Source: Oscillospiraceae bacterium
Lineage (GTDB): Bacteria; Bacillota; Clostridia; Oscillospirales; Ruminococcaceae
Direction of reading: 5' to 3'
NCBI GenBank assembly: GCA_017466885.1
Contig: JAFTTH010000009.1
Span: forward strand, 124,001-188,000
Length of the DNA: 64,000 nt
How positions within the stretch are numbered: the stretch's first letter is position 1; each line of letters starts with the position of its first letter. A program made the translations under genes and the position numbers. This document shows positions 42,103-50,991 of the stretch, piece by piece. A model generated the notes under the pieces. The model was not told the DNA's origin, did no database searches, and was given only the letters and a program-made list of their open reading frames with translations.

Positions 42103-43788
42103 TTACTCGTTCTCCGTTTCCGAGCCGGTGGGGTTGACAATACTGTATCCCACGTTCACCAGGTGGTCCGCCACACGCTCCAGACCGACGATAACAGAGG
42201 AATAATAGGGGCTGACATCCACACTGCAGTTCCCCTCGGCAAGCCGCGCAAAGTGGCCGGCGATCAGTTCCTTCTTCATGCCGTCAACCGTTTCCTCCAA
42301 CTGAGCCAGGGCGGGCAGATCCTCCCGATAAGAGTTCTCAAAGGCATTTTTTGCAATATCAAACATCTTCATCACAGAATCCCGCATAGCGGTGATTCCG
42401 CTATGTGCCCGATCAGAGAAGGTGATCTTGCGTTCGATCATCTCCATACCGATCTCGTGGAAATTCTCAGCGTGGTCACCGATCCGTTCCAGGTCGTTGA
42501 GGACGTGGAAATAAGAGCCGATGATCTTCTCATCGCTTACCTCCATAGCGGCGGAAAGCTTGATTAGGAATTTTGTCAACGTTTCGTTGGTAAAGTCAAT
42601 AATCTCCTCATTTTCGCGGATCTGCGCATCGTATTCGGCGGAGCCGGTATCCATTGCCACAAAGGAAAGGCGGGCATTTTCCTCCACCAAGGAGACCATA
42701 TAGTCCATTTCCTTTTTCACCTGAAGCAGCGCAACGGAGGGCATAGAAAGCAAGCGATCGTCCACATACTTGAGGGAACGGGTTTCCTTCTCCTCTTTTT
42801 GATCCTTGATTACCATACGGGAAAGGTTGACAAGCTGCTTGACAAAGGGAAGGAGCATAAAGGAAGTAACAACATTGAAGACCACGTGGAAGAGGGAGAC
42901 CCGCATCTGAAGAGACATGGTGTCCTCTCCCGGGAAGCAGGAAACAAGGAAGTTCACAATCGCATCCTTAAAGATCCAGACAGCTGTTGCAAATAGCACC
43001 GTTCCGATGATCTTGATGGTAAAGTGAATAAACGCAACCCGCTTGGCATTGGCGTTGGCACCAATGGCCGCAAGCAATGCAGTAACACAGGTTCCGATAT
43101 TGGCACCCATAATGATAAACAGGGAAAGATCCAGAGGAAGTACACACGTGCCGACCATGGTAATAACAACACCGGATGCCGCCGAGGAGCTTTGAATCAG
43201 GGCAGTGAAGATTGCTCCTACAAGGATTAGAAGCAGGGGGAAATCAATGGTTCTGAAAATCTCGGTGAACATATTTTCCACAAGAGGATTTCCAAACGCC
43301 TGCTCACTGCTCATCACATTCAAGCCGACAAAGATCATACCCAGACCGCAACAAAGGCTACCGGCCAGCTTGATCTTTTCCTTATTGAAAAACCCCATCA
43401 TAACCCCAGCAAAGGCCAGCAGGTACATCGCCATATTGAAGTAATCATTTTTCAAAGCAACTAACAGACCGGTAACGGTGGTACCGATATTGGCACCCAT
43501 AATAATGGGGGTGGCCTGCATCAGGGTCATAACCCCCGCATTGACCAGGCCGATGACCATAACAGATGTAGCCGACGAGCTTTGAATGATCGCCGTTACA
43601 CCGGCACCGATTCCCAAACCCGAAAAACGGTTATTGCTGATCCGCTCCAACATCCGCTTCATCCCGGAGCCGGCGCTCTTTTCCAGCGCCTCTCCCATAA
43701 AATTCATACCGACAATAAAGACGCCCACGCCGGCAAGTAACCAAATCAGGCTCTGCACCAGTTGCAAAATTTCCTCTGCTGTTAGCAT
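42103..43788 (-). CDS. Na+/phosphate cotransporter family protein with PhoU-like C-terminus
   Basis: 561 residues from ATG 43788 behind AAGGAG. Two inverted Na/Pi-cotransport repeats carry the paired QSSSATS and QSSSAAS signatures within about eight membrane segments. The C-terminal third (about 340-561) is helical and PhoU-like (NDLERIGDHAENF and GLERVADHLVNVG metal-binding motifs). It probably imports phosphate with sodium or adjusts phosphate flux. It has its own promoter at 43923-43951. Confidence 0.92.
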   Translation of the reverse strand: MLTAEEILQLVQSLIWLLAGVGVFIVGMNFMGEALEKSAGSGMKRMLERISNNRFSGLGIGAGVTAIIQSSSATSVMVIGLVNAGVMTLMQATPIIMGANIGTTVTGLLVALKNDYFNMAMYLLAFAGVMMGFFNKEKIKLAGSLCCGLGMIFVGLNVMSSEQAFGNPLVENMFTEIFRTIDFPLLLILVGAIFTALIQSSSAASGVVITMVGTCVLPLDLSLFIIMGANIGTCVTALLAAIGANANAKRVAFIHFTIKIIGTVLFATAVWIFKDAIVNFLVSCFPGEDTMSLQMRVSLFHVVFNVVTSFMLLPFVKQLVNLSRMVIKDQKEEKETRSLKYVDDRLLSMPSVALLQVKKEMDYMVSLVEENARLSFVAMDTGSAEYDAQIRENEEIIDFTNETLTKFLIKLSAAMEVSDEKIIGSYFHVLNDLERIGDHAENFHEIGMEMIERKITFSDRAHSGITAMRDSVMKMFDIAKNAFENSYREDLPALAQLEETVDGMKKELIAGHFARLAEGNCSVDVSPYYSSVIVGLERVADHLVNVGYSIVNPTGSETENE

Positions 43789-43922
43789 TTTTCGTTCTCC
43801 TTTTCCTTTCAATTCCTTATTCGAACGGGTTGCAGGCCGGTTTTTTCGCCTGCAAACATAAGGTTTCGTGACCCACTTCTTTTGATCACGGAGGATTTCA
43901 TCATCCCAAACAAACCCATTGT

Positions 43923-43951
43923 ATTCTATTATAAAATAAAGGTTTTGTCAA
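43923..43951 (-). promoter_or_regulatory. promoter of the Na+/phosphate cotransporter gene
   Basis: Minus strand TTGACA (43946-43951), 17-nt spacer, TAGAAT (43923-43928), giving a leader of about 130 nt. The 330-nt gap 43789-44118 otherwise holds the divergent promoter at 44031-44059. I see no known riboswitch or PhoB-like box. Confidence 0.7.
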
Positions 43952-44030
43952 GTGGTTTTCGGCTTTCTCTTCCCTTTGATTATTGGCATTTGATCAAATG
44001 AAAATTTTCGATCAATATCTGCCTCTCGCG

Positions 44031-44059
44031 TTGACAGAAATATTTCGCAATGATACAAT
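44031..44059 (+). promoter_or_regulatory. promoter of the HAD-GDPD pair
   Basis: TTGACA (44031-44036), 17-nt spacer, TACAAT (44054-44059), about 55 nt before the HAD start codon. Confidence 0.7.
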
Positions 44060-44118
44060 AAGTCAAATGCTTCCCGTTCAATTGTGAGGAAGATTCTCTT
44101 TTGAAAGGATTTGAAAAA

Positions 44119-44745
44119 ATGATTAAAAACGTTGTTTTAGATATTGGAAACGTGATGGTTACATATTATCCCGATTACTATCTTTCTCAATGGTTTGACC
44201 GGAAGGGCGAGCTGGAATACTTCAACCACATCTGCTTCAAGGGTCCCGAGTGGAAGGCCGGAGATCTGGGAAAAATGAGTCGGAGCGAATCCATTCAGGC
44301 CATTTGTGACAAGTATCCTGCGGATGCAGAAATGATTCACACGGTGATGGATCATTGTGACGAAATGCTCCGTCCTTCCCTCAAAAACACTGCCCTTCTC
44401 CGCAAGCTCCGGGAAGGCGGAATCAACGTTTACTATCTTTCCAACACCAACCCCAGCGCCTTTGAGCATATGTCCAAAAACCTTGAGTTCTACCAATATA
44501 TGATCGACGGAATTGCCTCCTTCCGGGAGGGTCTTCTCAAGCCCGACCGGAGAATCTTTGAGCTTTTTCTGGAGCGCTTTGGAAAGAATGCGGAGGAGTG
44601 CGTATTTGTGGATGACACTCCCCAAAACGTTGAGGCGGCCAGAGAGGTTGGATTTTCTACTGTTTTGCTCCGCAACATTGACGATCTGGCCCAGGAGCTT
44701 TGCAGATTTCCAGAGCTGAATGCAGTGATCTGCGAAACAAAATAA
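44119..44745 (+). CDS. HAD-family hydrolase (YihX-like)
   Basis: 208 residues from ATG 44119 behind AAAGGA. Motif I reads VLDIGNVM (Asp-x-Gly, as in the YihX branch), motif II YYLSNTNPSA, motif III Lys in LLKPDRRIF, and motif IV VFVDDTPQNVEAA. An alpha-helical cap is inserted after motif I. It is probably a phosphatase on a sugar phosphate. The next gene, a GDPD, begins 14 nt downstream, and both may recycle phosphate esters. Confidence 0.88.
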   Translation: MIKNVVLDIGNVMVTYYPDYYLSQWFDRKGELEYFNHICFKGPEWKAGDLGKMSRSESIQAICDKYPADAEMIHTVMDHCDEMLRPSLKNTALLRKLREGGINVYYLSNTNPSAFEHMSKNLEFYQYMIDGIASFREGLLKPDRRIFELFLERFGKNAEECVFVDDTPQNVEAAREVGFSTVLLRNIDDLAQELCRFPELNAVICETK

Positions 44746-44759
44746 ATGAGGTGAAGATA

Positions 44760-45578
44760 ATGGAAACTTTATGGGAACGCTCAAGAAAAAACATTCTCGT
44801 TACAGCACACGGCGGCTATAATGCCGGCATTGTTACCTTCAATTCCCTGCTGGGGTTCGAAGCGGCGCTCCGGGCCGGTGCAGATATCATTGAGCTGGAT
44901 CTTACCAAATCCGCCGAAGGAAAGCTCTACGTTTTTCATCCCGGCACCGAAAAGAGGATCCTTGGCCGCGCCTGCGATCTCCGCACCATGACCAACGAGC
45001 AGATCGAGGCAGAGCATCACGAGGAATCCCGCCTTCCCATTCCCTCCTTTGACGAAGTGCTGGAAGCGATGAAGGGCCGGTGTTATATCAACACGGATAA
45101 GGCCTTCACCTGCTTTCCCGAACTGGTGGAAACTATTCGTCGGCATAAAATGGAGGATCAGATCATCCTCAAGGGTGAGGTGAAGAATCAGTGGATTTAT
45201 GATGCGGTGGAGGAGCTTGCACCAGATATTTCCTTTTTGGCTGTCTCTTACGAGACGGACGAAGCCCTGGAAATGTGCAAGGGCCGGAAGATCAACTACG
45301 TGGGGAGCGAGGTCGTTTTCGCAAAGGATGATGCACCGGTGGCTGATCCCTCCTATATTGAAATGATGCATCAAAACAAAAAAGTTCTATGGGTCAATCC
45401 GATCCTTTTCGACTTCAGACGTCCCCTTGTGGGTGGTCATGATGACATTCACTCCCTGACCGTCAATCCTGATGACGGATGGGGATGGCTTGCTGACCGC
45501 GGCTACGATATTTTCCAGACTGACTGGGTAACCGACTGCGTCACATATCTGAAAAATTCCAGGAAATTTTACCGATAA
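44760..45578 (+). CDS. glycerophosphodiester phosphodiesterase-family protein
   Basis: 272 residues. The TIM-barrel start LVTAHGGYNAG supplies the first catalytic His; IIELDLTKSAEGKLYVFHP supplies the Glu/Asp metal ligands and second His; the C-terminal WGWLADRGYDIFQTDW matches the family's W-x-x-D end. Substrate loops differ from GlpQ/UgpQ, so another phosphodiester may be used. It lacks a signal peptide. Confidence 0.82.
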   Translation: METLWERSRKNILVTAHGGYNAGIVTFNSLLGFEAALRAGADIIELDLTKSAEGKLYVFHPGTEKRILGRACDLRTMTNEQIEAEHHEESRLPIPSFDEVLEAMKGRCYINTDKAFTCFPELVETIRRHKMEDQIILKGEVKNQWIYDAVEELAPDISFLAVSYETDEALEMCKGRKINYVGSEVVFAKDDAPVADPSYIEMMHQNKKVLWVNPILFDFRRPLVGGHDDIHSLTVNPDDGWGWLADRGYDIFQTDWVTDCVTYLKNSRKFYR

Positions 45579-45580
45579 AA

Positions 45581-45618
45581 ACGTCCGATGCTGTTTTGGT
45601 GCAGCATCGGACTTCTTT
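45581..45618 (+). terminator. terminator after the GDPD gene
   Basis: GTCCGATGCTG pairs with CAGCATCGGAC across a short loop, followed by TTCTTTTTATG. Confidence 0.8.
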
Positions 45619-45641
45619 TTATGGGCGAAAAAAGGGATCCC

Positions 45642-45670
45642 TTGACCATTCTTTGCAGATTTGGTATAAT
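45642..45670 (+). promoter_or_regulatory. promoter of the YifB/ComM gene
   Basis: TTGACC (45642-45647), 17-nt spacer, TATAAT (45665-45670) with a preceding TGG. Confidence 0.75.
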
Positions 45671-45720
45671 TTGGGCAGAAGGATTATTTTGCGTTTTGGC
45701 CTGGAAAAGGGGGCTTTTTT

Positions 45721-47256
45721 GTGTTTTCAAAGGTTTACAGTATGGGCTTGAACGGGATGGACGCCTACCGGGTGGAGGTGGAAACGGATCTCTCCTCCGG
45801 ACTGCCCTATTTTGAGATCGTTGGGCTGGCAGATGCCGCTGTGAGAGAAGCCCGGGAACGGATCAAGATCGCTATGAAAAACAGCCGGATTCCCTTCCCT
45901 ACCGGCCGGATCATTACCAACCTTGCCCCGGCGGACATCAAAAAGGAGGGGACGGTTTTTGATCTGGCAGTGCTGATCGGTCTTGCCTGCGCCAACGGAA
46001 CCATCCAAATGCCCTTGAGTGACTTTGCCTTTGCCGGTGAGCTTTCTTTGGAGGGCCACCTTCGCCGGACAAACGGCATCCTTCCCATGGTCATTAAAGC
46101 GCGGGAACTGGGTTTCCGTGGAATCTTCGTCCCGGCGGAAAACGCCGTCGAGGGTAGCGTTGCGGACGGAATTGATGTTTACGGTGTAGAAAAGGTGGGG
46201 GACCTGGTGGCACTCCTCTCCCAAGGCGAGCTCCCCTCCCCCACACAATTCCCCGGCATTCCCGAGGAAGATCCGTTGGCAATTGTTGATTTCTCCGACG
46301 TGAGAGGTCAACCTCAGGCACGGCGAGCGATGGAGATCGCAGCCGCCGGCGGACACAATATTCTAATGGTGGGGCCTCCCGGCTCGGGAAAGAGTATGCT
46401 GGCCAAGCGAATGGGAACCATTCTCCCTGAAATGACCTTTGAGGAGGCCATTGAAACCACCAAGATCCACTCTGTGGCGGGATTGCTTTCGGCGCAGCGT
46501 CCGATGATTACCAAGCGCCCCTTCCGCTCCCCGCATCACACCATCTCTCCCGCGGGACTTTCGGGTGGCGGACCCATTCCCCGTCCCGGAGAGCTTTCTT
46601 TGGCACACAACGGCGTCCTCTTTCTGGATGAGCTCCCGGAGTTTAACCGGGTTTCTATGGAGGCGCTCCGTCAGCCTCTGGAGGATTCCCAAATTACCAT
46701 CACCCGCGTCCGGGGGACGCTGACCTATCCCTGCTCGGTGGTTTTGGTTGCGGCAATGAACCCCTGTCCCTGCGGATATTACGGGCATCCCACCCGCAAA
46801 TGTACCTGCTCCCCCACTGCGGTTTCCAAATATCTGTCCCGGGTTTCGGGGCCGTTGCTGGATCGGTTTGATCTGCATATTGATGTTTCTCCGGTGGATT
46901 TTTCCAGCCTGAGTCAGAAACTACCCTCGGAATCTTCCTCCGTGATCCGGGATCGGGTCAACCGCACCCGGGCGATCCAAAACCAGCGTTACGAAGGGAC
47001 CGGCATCACCTGCAATGCCCGGCTCTCCCCCAAGCTCCTTCACGAGGTCTGCGAAATGTCCCCCGAGGCAGAAAACTGTCTGAAGCTCTCCTTTGAACGG
47101 CTGGGACTTTCCGCCCGCGCGTATGACAGGATTCTGAAGGTTGCCCGCACCATCGCAGACATGGAAATGAGCGATCGGATTGAATTTCATCATATGGCAG
47201 AAGCGGTGCGGTACCGCAGTCTTGACCGAAAATATTGGGGCGCTAACCAGGATTAA
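45721..47256 (+). CDS. YifB/ComM-family Mg-chelatase-like AAA+ ATPase
   Basis: 511 residues from GTG 45721 (AAAAGGGGG 7 nt upstream). The N-terminal Lon-protease-like fold (about 1-165) is followed by the AAA+ core: Walker A VGPPGSGKSMLAKR, Walker B GVLFLDELPEF, sensor AAMNPCPCG, and a Cys pair (CPCG...CTCS) in between. C-terminal helices contain LDRFDLHIDV and LSARAYDRILKVARTIAD. ComM promotes branch migration during natural transformation in Proteobacteria; in Clostridia the role is less clear. Confidence 0.93.
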   Translation: MFSKVYSMGLNGMDAYRVEVETDLSSGLPYFEIVGLADAAVREARERIKIAMKNSRIPFPTGRIITNLAPADIKKEGTVFDLAVLIGLACANGTIQMPLSDFAFAGELSLEGHLRRTNGILPMVIKARELGFRGIFVPAENAVEGSVADGIDVYGVEKVGDLVALLSQGELPSPTQFPGIPEEDPLAIVDFSDVRGQPQARRAMEIAAAGGHNILMVGPPGSGKSMLAKRMGTILPEMTFEEAIETTKIHSVAGLLSAQRPMITKRPFRSPHHTISPAGLSGGGPIPRPGELSLAHNGVLFLDELPEFNRVSMEALRQPLEDSQITITRVRGTLTYPCSVVLVAAMNPCPCGYYGHPTRKCTCSPTAVSKYLSRVSGPLLDRFDLHIDVSPVDFSSLSQKLPSESSSVIRDRVNRTRAIQNQRYEGTGITCNARLSPKLLHEVCEMSPEAENCLKLSFERLGLSARAYDRILKVARTIADMEMSDRIEFHHMAEAVRYRSLDRKYWGANQD

Positions 47257-47299
47257 AAAATCCCCTTCGACCGATAAATGGCCGGAGGGGATTTTTTCA
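47255..47299. terminator. shared terminator between yifB and the amino acid ABC genes
   Basis: AAAAAATCCCCT (47255-47266) pairs with AGGGGATTTTTT (47286-47297), with a further partial GG/CC inner helix. It serves convergent transcripts. Confidence 0.85.
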
Positions 47300-47310
47300 A
47301 TAATTTAAAA

Positions 47311-48111
47311 TTACTGGGAAATTGTTCCCAAAAAGCTTTGGATGCGGGGGTTATCTGATGCAAAAAGCTCCTGAGGAGTCGTGTACGCCTGCACAAGACC
47401 GTCCGCCATAAAGAGCATCCGGTCGGATACCTCCCGGGCAAAGCCCATCTCGTGGGTAACGATCATCATTGTCATCTTTTGTTCGGCAAGATCCCGGATG
47501 ACCCGCAACACCTCTCCGGTCAACTCCGGATCAAGAGAGGAGGTTGGCTCATCAAAGAGAATCACATCCGGATTCATCATTAGCGCCCGGGCGATGGCCA
47601 CCCGCTGCTTCTCCCCGCCCGAGAGCTCGGAGGGCTTTGCGGTTTTCTTTTCACTCAGCCCCACCCGCGCCAACAGCTCGCAGGCCTTCTCTTCCGCCTG
47701 CTGACGTGTCATCAGCTTGCGGTTCAAAACCGGAGAGATGAGGTTTTTCATCACATTCATATGAGGGAAAAGATTAAAGTTCTGAAAGACCATTCCCATC
47801 TTCAGATAAGCGGAATGGACGTCCTTTTCCCGGATTTCTGTTTGGTTGGAATAAATCAACTCGTCCCCAATCCGGATTTCGCCGGCATCCGCCTTTTCCA
47901 GACCGATAATTGTCCGCAAAAGGGTGCTTTTTCCTGTTCCGGAGGGTCCGATCACCGAGACAGTCTCCCCTTTGAAAACATCAAAGGAAACACCGTCCAG
48001 CACTTTGTTATCGCCAAAGGCTTTTTTCAGATCCCGAACCTGTATCATTACGTTGCTCAAAGCCGCACTCTGCCTTTCTTTGGTTTTTCCGTTTGCCGTT
48101 AAAACGCGCAT
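47311..48111 (-). CDS. polar amino acid ABC transporter ATP-binding protein
   Basis: 266 codons open; the start is uncertain. The conserved protein begins at MIQVRDLKKAFG (ATG 48048), while ATG 48111 overlaps the permease stop and has a weak GAGAAG. Walker A is GPSGTGKST, the signature LSGGEKQR, Walker B VILFDEPTS, and the H-loop VTHEMGF. It closely resembles GlnQ/TcyC-type proteins. It drives the import by the permease next upstream and the lipoprotein at 49157-50005. Confidence 0.94.
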   Translation of the reverse strand: MRVLTANGKTKERQSAALSNVMIQVRDLKKAFGDNKVLDGVSFDVFKGETVSVIGPSGTGKSTLLRTIIGLEKADAGEIRIGDELIYSNQTEIREKDVHSAYLKMGMVFQNFNLFPHMNVMKNLISPVLNRKLMTRQQAEEKACELLARVGLSEKKTAKPSELSGGEKQRVAIARALMMNPDVILFDEPTSSLDPELTGEVLRVIRDLAEQKMTMMIVTHEMGFAREVSDRMLFMADGLVQAYTTPQELFASDNPRIQSFLGTISQ

Positions 48112-48755
48112 TTCTTCTCAAGATACCGGAACACCTTAGTCACGATAAAGGTCATCACCAGGTAAAAGACTGCAACAACCAAAAAAGCCGTGGGGTTCAC
48201 ATCCCGATTGACCGCCTTTTGGGCAAAGTATAGCATATCCATTACGCCGATTGCTGTAACAAGAGCGGTATCCTTAACCAGGGTAATGGCTTCATTGCTG
48301 ACCGGAGGCAAACACACCCGGAGCATTTGAGGCACAACGATCTTCATTTTGGTTTCAAAATTGGAGTAGCCCAGCACCCGGGCAGCCTCATACTGGCCCT
48401 TATCGATGGAAAGGGTACCTCCGCGGAAGATCTCTGCAAAATATGCAGCATAATTGAGGATAAACGCTACACAGGCTGCCGGGAATCGATCTAAAATCAA
48501 ATACTGCCCAATGAAAGGAAGAAAGGGCAGCCCAAAATAGAAAAAGAAAAGCTGAAGCATCAAAGGGGTACCCCGAAGGAGCCAAACATAAAAACCGGAA
48601 ATGGCCCGGAGTGCCGAAAAGCGGCTGACCCGCATAAAGGAGATCAGCAGTCCCAAAGGCAGAGATGCCGCAAGCGTAATCGCAAACAGACCACAGGTCA
48701 CCCCGAGACCATCTGAAATCGCTTTGCTCAACGTTAAAATGTAAGAAGGATCCAT
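48099..48755 (-). CDS. polar amino acid ABC transporter permease
   Basis: 218 residues with about five membrane helices. The family N-terminus (GLGVTCGLFAITLAASLPLGLL), LLRGTPLMLQLFF, and the EAARVLGYSNFETKMKIVVPQ EAA loop that docks to the ATPase are present. ATG 48755 has no strong ribosome site. It lies between the TM2 gene and the ATPase gene. Confidence 0.93.
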   Translation of the reverse strand: MDPSYILTLSKAISDGLGVTCGLFAITLAASLPLGLLISFMRVSRFSALRAISGFYVWLLRGTPLMLQLFFFYFGLPFLPFIGQYLILDRFPAACVAFILNYAAYFAEIFRGGTLSIDKGQYEAARVLGYSNFETKMKIVVPQMLRVCLPPVSNEAITLVKDTALVTAIGVMDMLYFAQKAVNRDVNPTAFLVVAVFYLVMTFIVTKVFRYLEKKCAF

Positions 48756-48883
48756 AATAAACCTCTTTATTGAACCGGCTGGCCACCGGTGGTCATCAAA
48801 TGAAAGCGGCGGGAGGTTCCGAACCGGAGCCCCCCGCCGGATACATTGCTTTAGGCAAACCCAAAGCGGATCTTACCGATCCA

Positions 48884-49096
48884 TTACACCAATTCATTTC
48901 CAGCGGCATCAGTCTTGATGCTACCGGCAAGGATCATGATGCCCTCGATGAATCCCCAGATACCGCCAATACCGCAGGTAACAAGAGAGACAACGATCCG
49001 GATGATACCCTTCTTGGCATCTCCGAGATAGAACTGATGAATTCCCCAGCCGCCGAGGAAAATACCCAGCAGACCAGCTACCATCTTCTTCTTCAT
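48884..49096 (-). CDS. TM2-domain small membrane protein
   Basis: 70 residues with two hydrophobic helices flanking a polar turn. The TM2 pattern GIFLGGWGIHQFYLGDAKKG and GIGGIWGFIEGIMIL is clear. Function is unknown; TM2 proteins are small two-helix membrane proteins. It is unusual inside an amino acid transporter cluster, between the binding protein and permease genes. ATG 49096 has GAGGGTGA upstream. Confidence 0.85.
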   Translation of the reverse strand: MKKKMVAGLLGIFLGGWGIHQFYLGDAKKGIIRIVVSLVTCGIGGIWGFIEGIMILAGSIKTDAAGNELV

Positions 49097-49156
49097 TCTT
49101 TTTTCACCCTCTCATTATGTATTTTTTACAAACCAGCCGTAGCTGTTTCATAAACG

Positions 49157-50005
49157 TTATTCAGCCAGAGTGCCGTCCGTCTTAAGAATATAGCTTCCTG
49201 CGACGCGGTCCACAACAAAGGCATCCACCCGGCCGATCTTCAGGTCAGAGTAAGCCTCCTGGTTATTGCCGAAATAAACCAGCTCGCCAATCTGCTCATA
49301 AATATCGTCGGCGGTGACAGCATCAACAGCAGAGGACCCCTCCTGGATGCTGATCTTCTTGCCGGCAAGGTCGGCTTTGGTCTGAATGGGAGAATCCACA
49401 GGAACAATCACAACCTGGGTATTGGCAAGGTAGGGCTTTGCAAAATACATCGCCGCGACCCGCTCATCGGTGATGGTCATACCATTCCAGATCATATCAA
49501 TCTTTCCGCCGTCCAGCTCCAGCTCCTTGGAGTTCCAATCGATGGGCTGGAATCTTACCTCAACGCCCATCCGCTTTGCAACCTCTTTGGCAAGGTCAAT
49601 ATCGAAACCGACGATCTCGTTATTCTCATCCCGGTAGCCCATAGGAGGGAAGCTATCATCCAGTCCAACGATGAAATAGCCCTTATCCTTGATCTTCTGA
49701 AGGGACTCATCGTCCGCGCTTGCCTCGTGCTCCTCAACGTAATCCGCATCCTTCAGAACGATATCCGCGCCAAACCATTTTTTGGAGATCTCAGCCATCT
49801 TGCCGTCAGCGATCATATCGTCCAGATGCTTCTGAACCTCATTCCCCAGGGCAATATCCCCATTGCGGAAGCCGATGCCGTAAAGCTCGGCGCCGAAATC
49901 CTCTTCAAGAATCTTAAATTTCTTTTCTCCGCCGCTGCAGCTGCAGAAAACCAGGGAGAAAACAGTGCAGCAAGCAAGCAGCAAAGCAAGCACTTTTTTC
50001 GTCAT
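49157..50005 (-). CDS. circularly permuted amino-acid-binding lipoprotein
   Basis: 282 residues. It has a signal peptide with a lipid-anchor Cys (Cys23, or Cys21). Residues 30-85 (LEEDFGAELYGIGFRNGD ... ISKKWFGADIVL) match what is normally the C-terminal end of SBP_bac_3 proteins such as GlnH. After an acidic linker (86-101), residues 102-282 match the normal N-terminal and central parts: GYFIVGLDDSFPPMGYRDEN, DLAKEVAKRMGV, IWNGMTIT, QEGSSAVDA and DAFVVDRVAGSYI. The protein then stops at GTLAE, exactly where the usual sequence would run into the moved segment. The order is thus rotated by about 57 residues. It probably still binds a polar amino acid and serves the permease and ATPase downstream. 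Confidence 0.9.
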   Translation of the reverse strand: MTKKVLALLLACCTVFSLVFCSCSGGEKKFKILEEDFGAELYGIGFRNGDIALGNEVQKHLDDMIADGKMAEISKKWFGADIVLKDADYVEEHEASADDESLQKIKDKGYFIVGLDDSFPPMGYRDENNEIVGFDIDLAKEVAKRMGVEVRFQPIDWNSKELELDGGKIDMIWNGMTITDERVAAMYFAKPYLANTQVVIVPVDSPIQTKADLAGKKISIQEGSSAVDAVTADDIYEQIGELVYFGNNQEAYSDLKIGRVDAFVVDRVAGSYILKTDGTLAE

Positions 50006-50040
50006 GATGAATTCCTCCGTAATTATTATAGTTTTTATGT

Positions 50041-50070
50041 ATTATATCACATTAGTTTTACTCTTGTAAA
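50041..50070 (-). promoter_or_regulatory. promoter of the amino acid ABC cluster
   Basis: Minus strand TTTACA (50065-50070), 18-nt spacer, TGATATAAT (TATAAT at 50041-50046), about 35 nt before the lipoprotein start. ATG 50005 has GGAGG at good spacing. Confidence 0.65.
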
Positions 50071-50128
50071 GTGATAAAATCTTTTTTTGTAAAAAAGACT
50101 ACCTTTTTGTCGATTTGACTTCGCGCTC

Positions 50129-50157
50129 TTGCATAAAAAAGCGCTTTTCGATATAAT
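50129..50157 (+). promoter_or_regulatory. promoter of the SDR gene, with a palindromic spacer
   Basis: TTGCAT (50129-50134), 17-nt spacer, TATAAT (50152-50157). The spacer contains AAAAGCGCTTTT, a perfect 12-bp palindrome (50137-50148), a possible regulator site. Confidence 0.65.
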
Positions 50158-50188
50158 AGTAGGAAGATTACGGAAAGGAATACGGAAA

Positions 50189-50983
50189 ATGGAGCAGCTT
50201 ATTTGCCTTGTGACCGGCGGGACCTCCGGAATCGGACGGGAAATCGCCTGCCGACTTTCACAAATGGGGCACCGAGTATATACCCTCAGCCGCCGGCCAA
50301 ACGGGTCGGACAGCATCCCCCACCTTTCTGCCGATCTGACCGACGATGCGCAGGTCACTGCCGCGATCGACCAAATCTACGCCGCCGAAGGACGGCTGGA
50401 TCTTGTGGTCAATAATGCCGGATTTGGAATCTCGGGGGCGGTGGAATTCACCTCGTCCGAGGAGGCCCTCCGCCAGTTGGATCTGAACTTTTTCGGAATG
50501 GTGCGGGTCAACCGGGCAGTCCTATCCCGCATGCGGGAGCAAGGGGGCGGCCGGATCGTGAATGTCAGCTCGGTGGCCGGGATGATCCCAATCCCCTTCC
50601 AGACTTATTATTCCGCCTCCAAGGCGGCCATTAACGCCTATTCTTTGGCTTTGGCCAACGAGGTTCGTCCCTTTGGTATCAGTGTATGCGGGGTGGCTCC
50701 GGGTGATGTCAAAACTGACTTTACCGCCTCCCGCTCCAAAAATCATCAAGGGGATGATCTTTACGGCGGAAGAATCTCCCGGAGTGTTGCCGGAATGGAG
50801 AAGGATGAGGAAAAGGGAATGTCCGCTCAAAAAGTGGGGAAAGCTATCTGCGGGATCGCGCTGAAGCGTAAGGTCCGTCCCATTTATGTCATTGGCGGAA
50901 GCTATCGGCTCCTTTGCGTCCTGGCAAAAATTCTTCCCCTGGGGCTGACCAATCGGATCGTTGGCCGGCTTTATGCCCGCTAA
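50189..50983 (+). CDS. short-chain dehydrogenase/reductase
   Basis: 264 residues from ATG 50189 behind GGAAAGGA. TGGTSGIG, VNNAGFG, VSSVAGM with the catalytic Ser, and YYSASKAA with the YXXXK pair are present. A C-terminal hydrophobic region (RLLCVLAKILPLGL) suggests association with the membrane or a lipid substrate, as in dehydrogenases acting on long-chain or sphingoid compounds, but the substrate is not known. Confidence 0.87.
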   Translation: MEQLICLVTGGTSGIGREIACRLSQMGHRVYTLSRRPNGSDSIPHLSADLTDDAQVTAAIDQIYAAEGRLDLVVNNAGFGISGAVEFTSSEEALRQLDLNFFGMVRVNRAVLSRMREQGGGRIVNVSSVAGMIPIPFQTYYSASKAAINAYSLALANEVRPFGISVCGVAPGDVKTDFTASRSKNHQGDDLYGGRISRSVAGMEKDEEKGMSAQKVGKAICGIALKRKVRPIYVIGGSYRLLCVLAKILPLGLTNRIVGRLYAR

Positions 50984-50991
50984 GGGAAAGA

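Noticed and set aside
44119..44745. Inactive HAD protein because the second motif I Asp is Gly
   Set aside because: The D-x-G-N-V form is normal for the YihX-like branch, so it is not evidence of loss of function.
48756..48883. Small gene between the TM2 gene and the permease
   Set aside because: Only a GC-rich hairpin (GGCGGG/CCCGCC) is seen; no start with a ribosome site and no protein-like frame.
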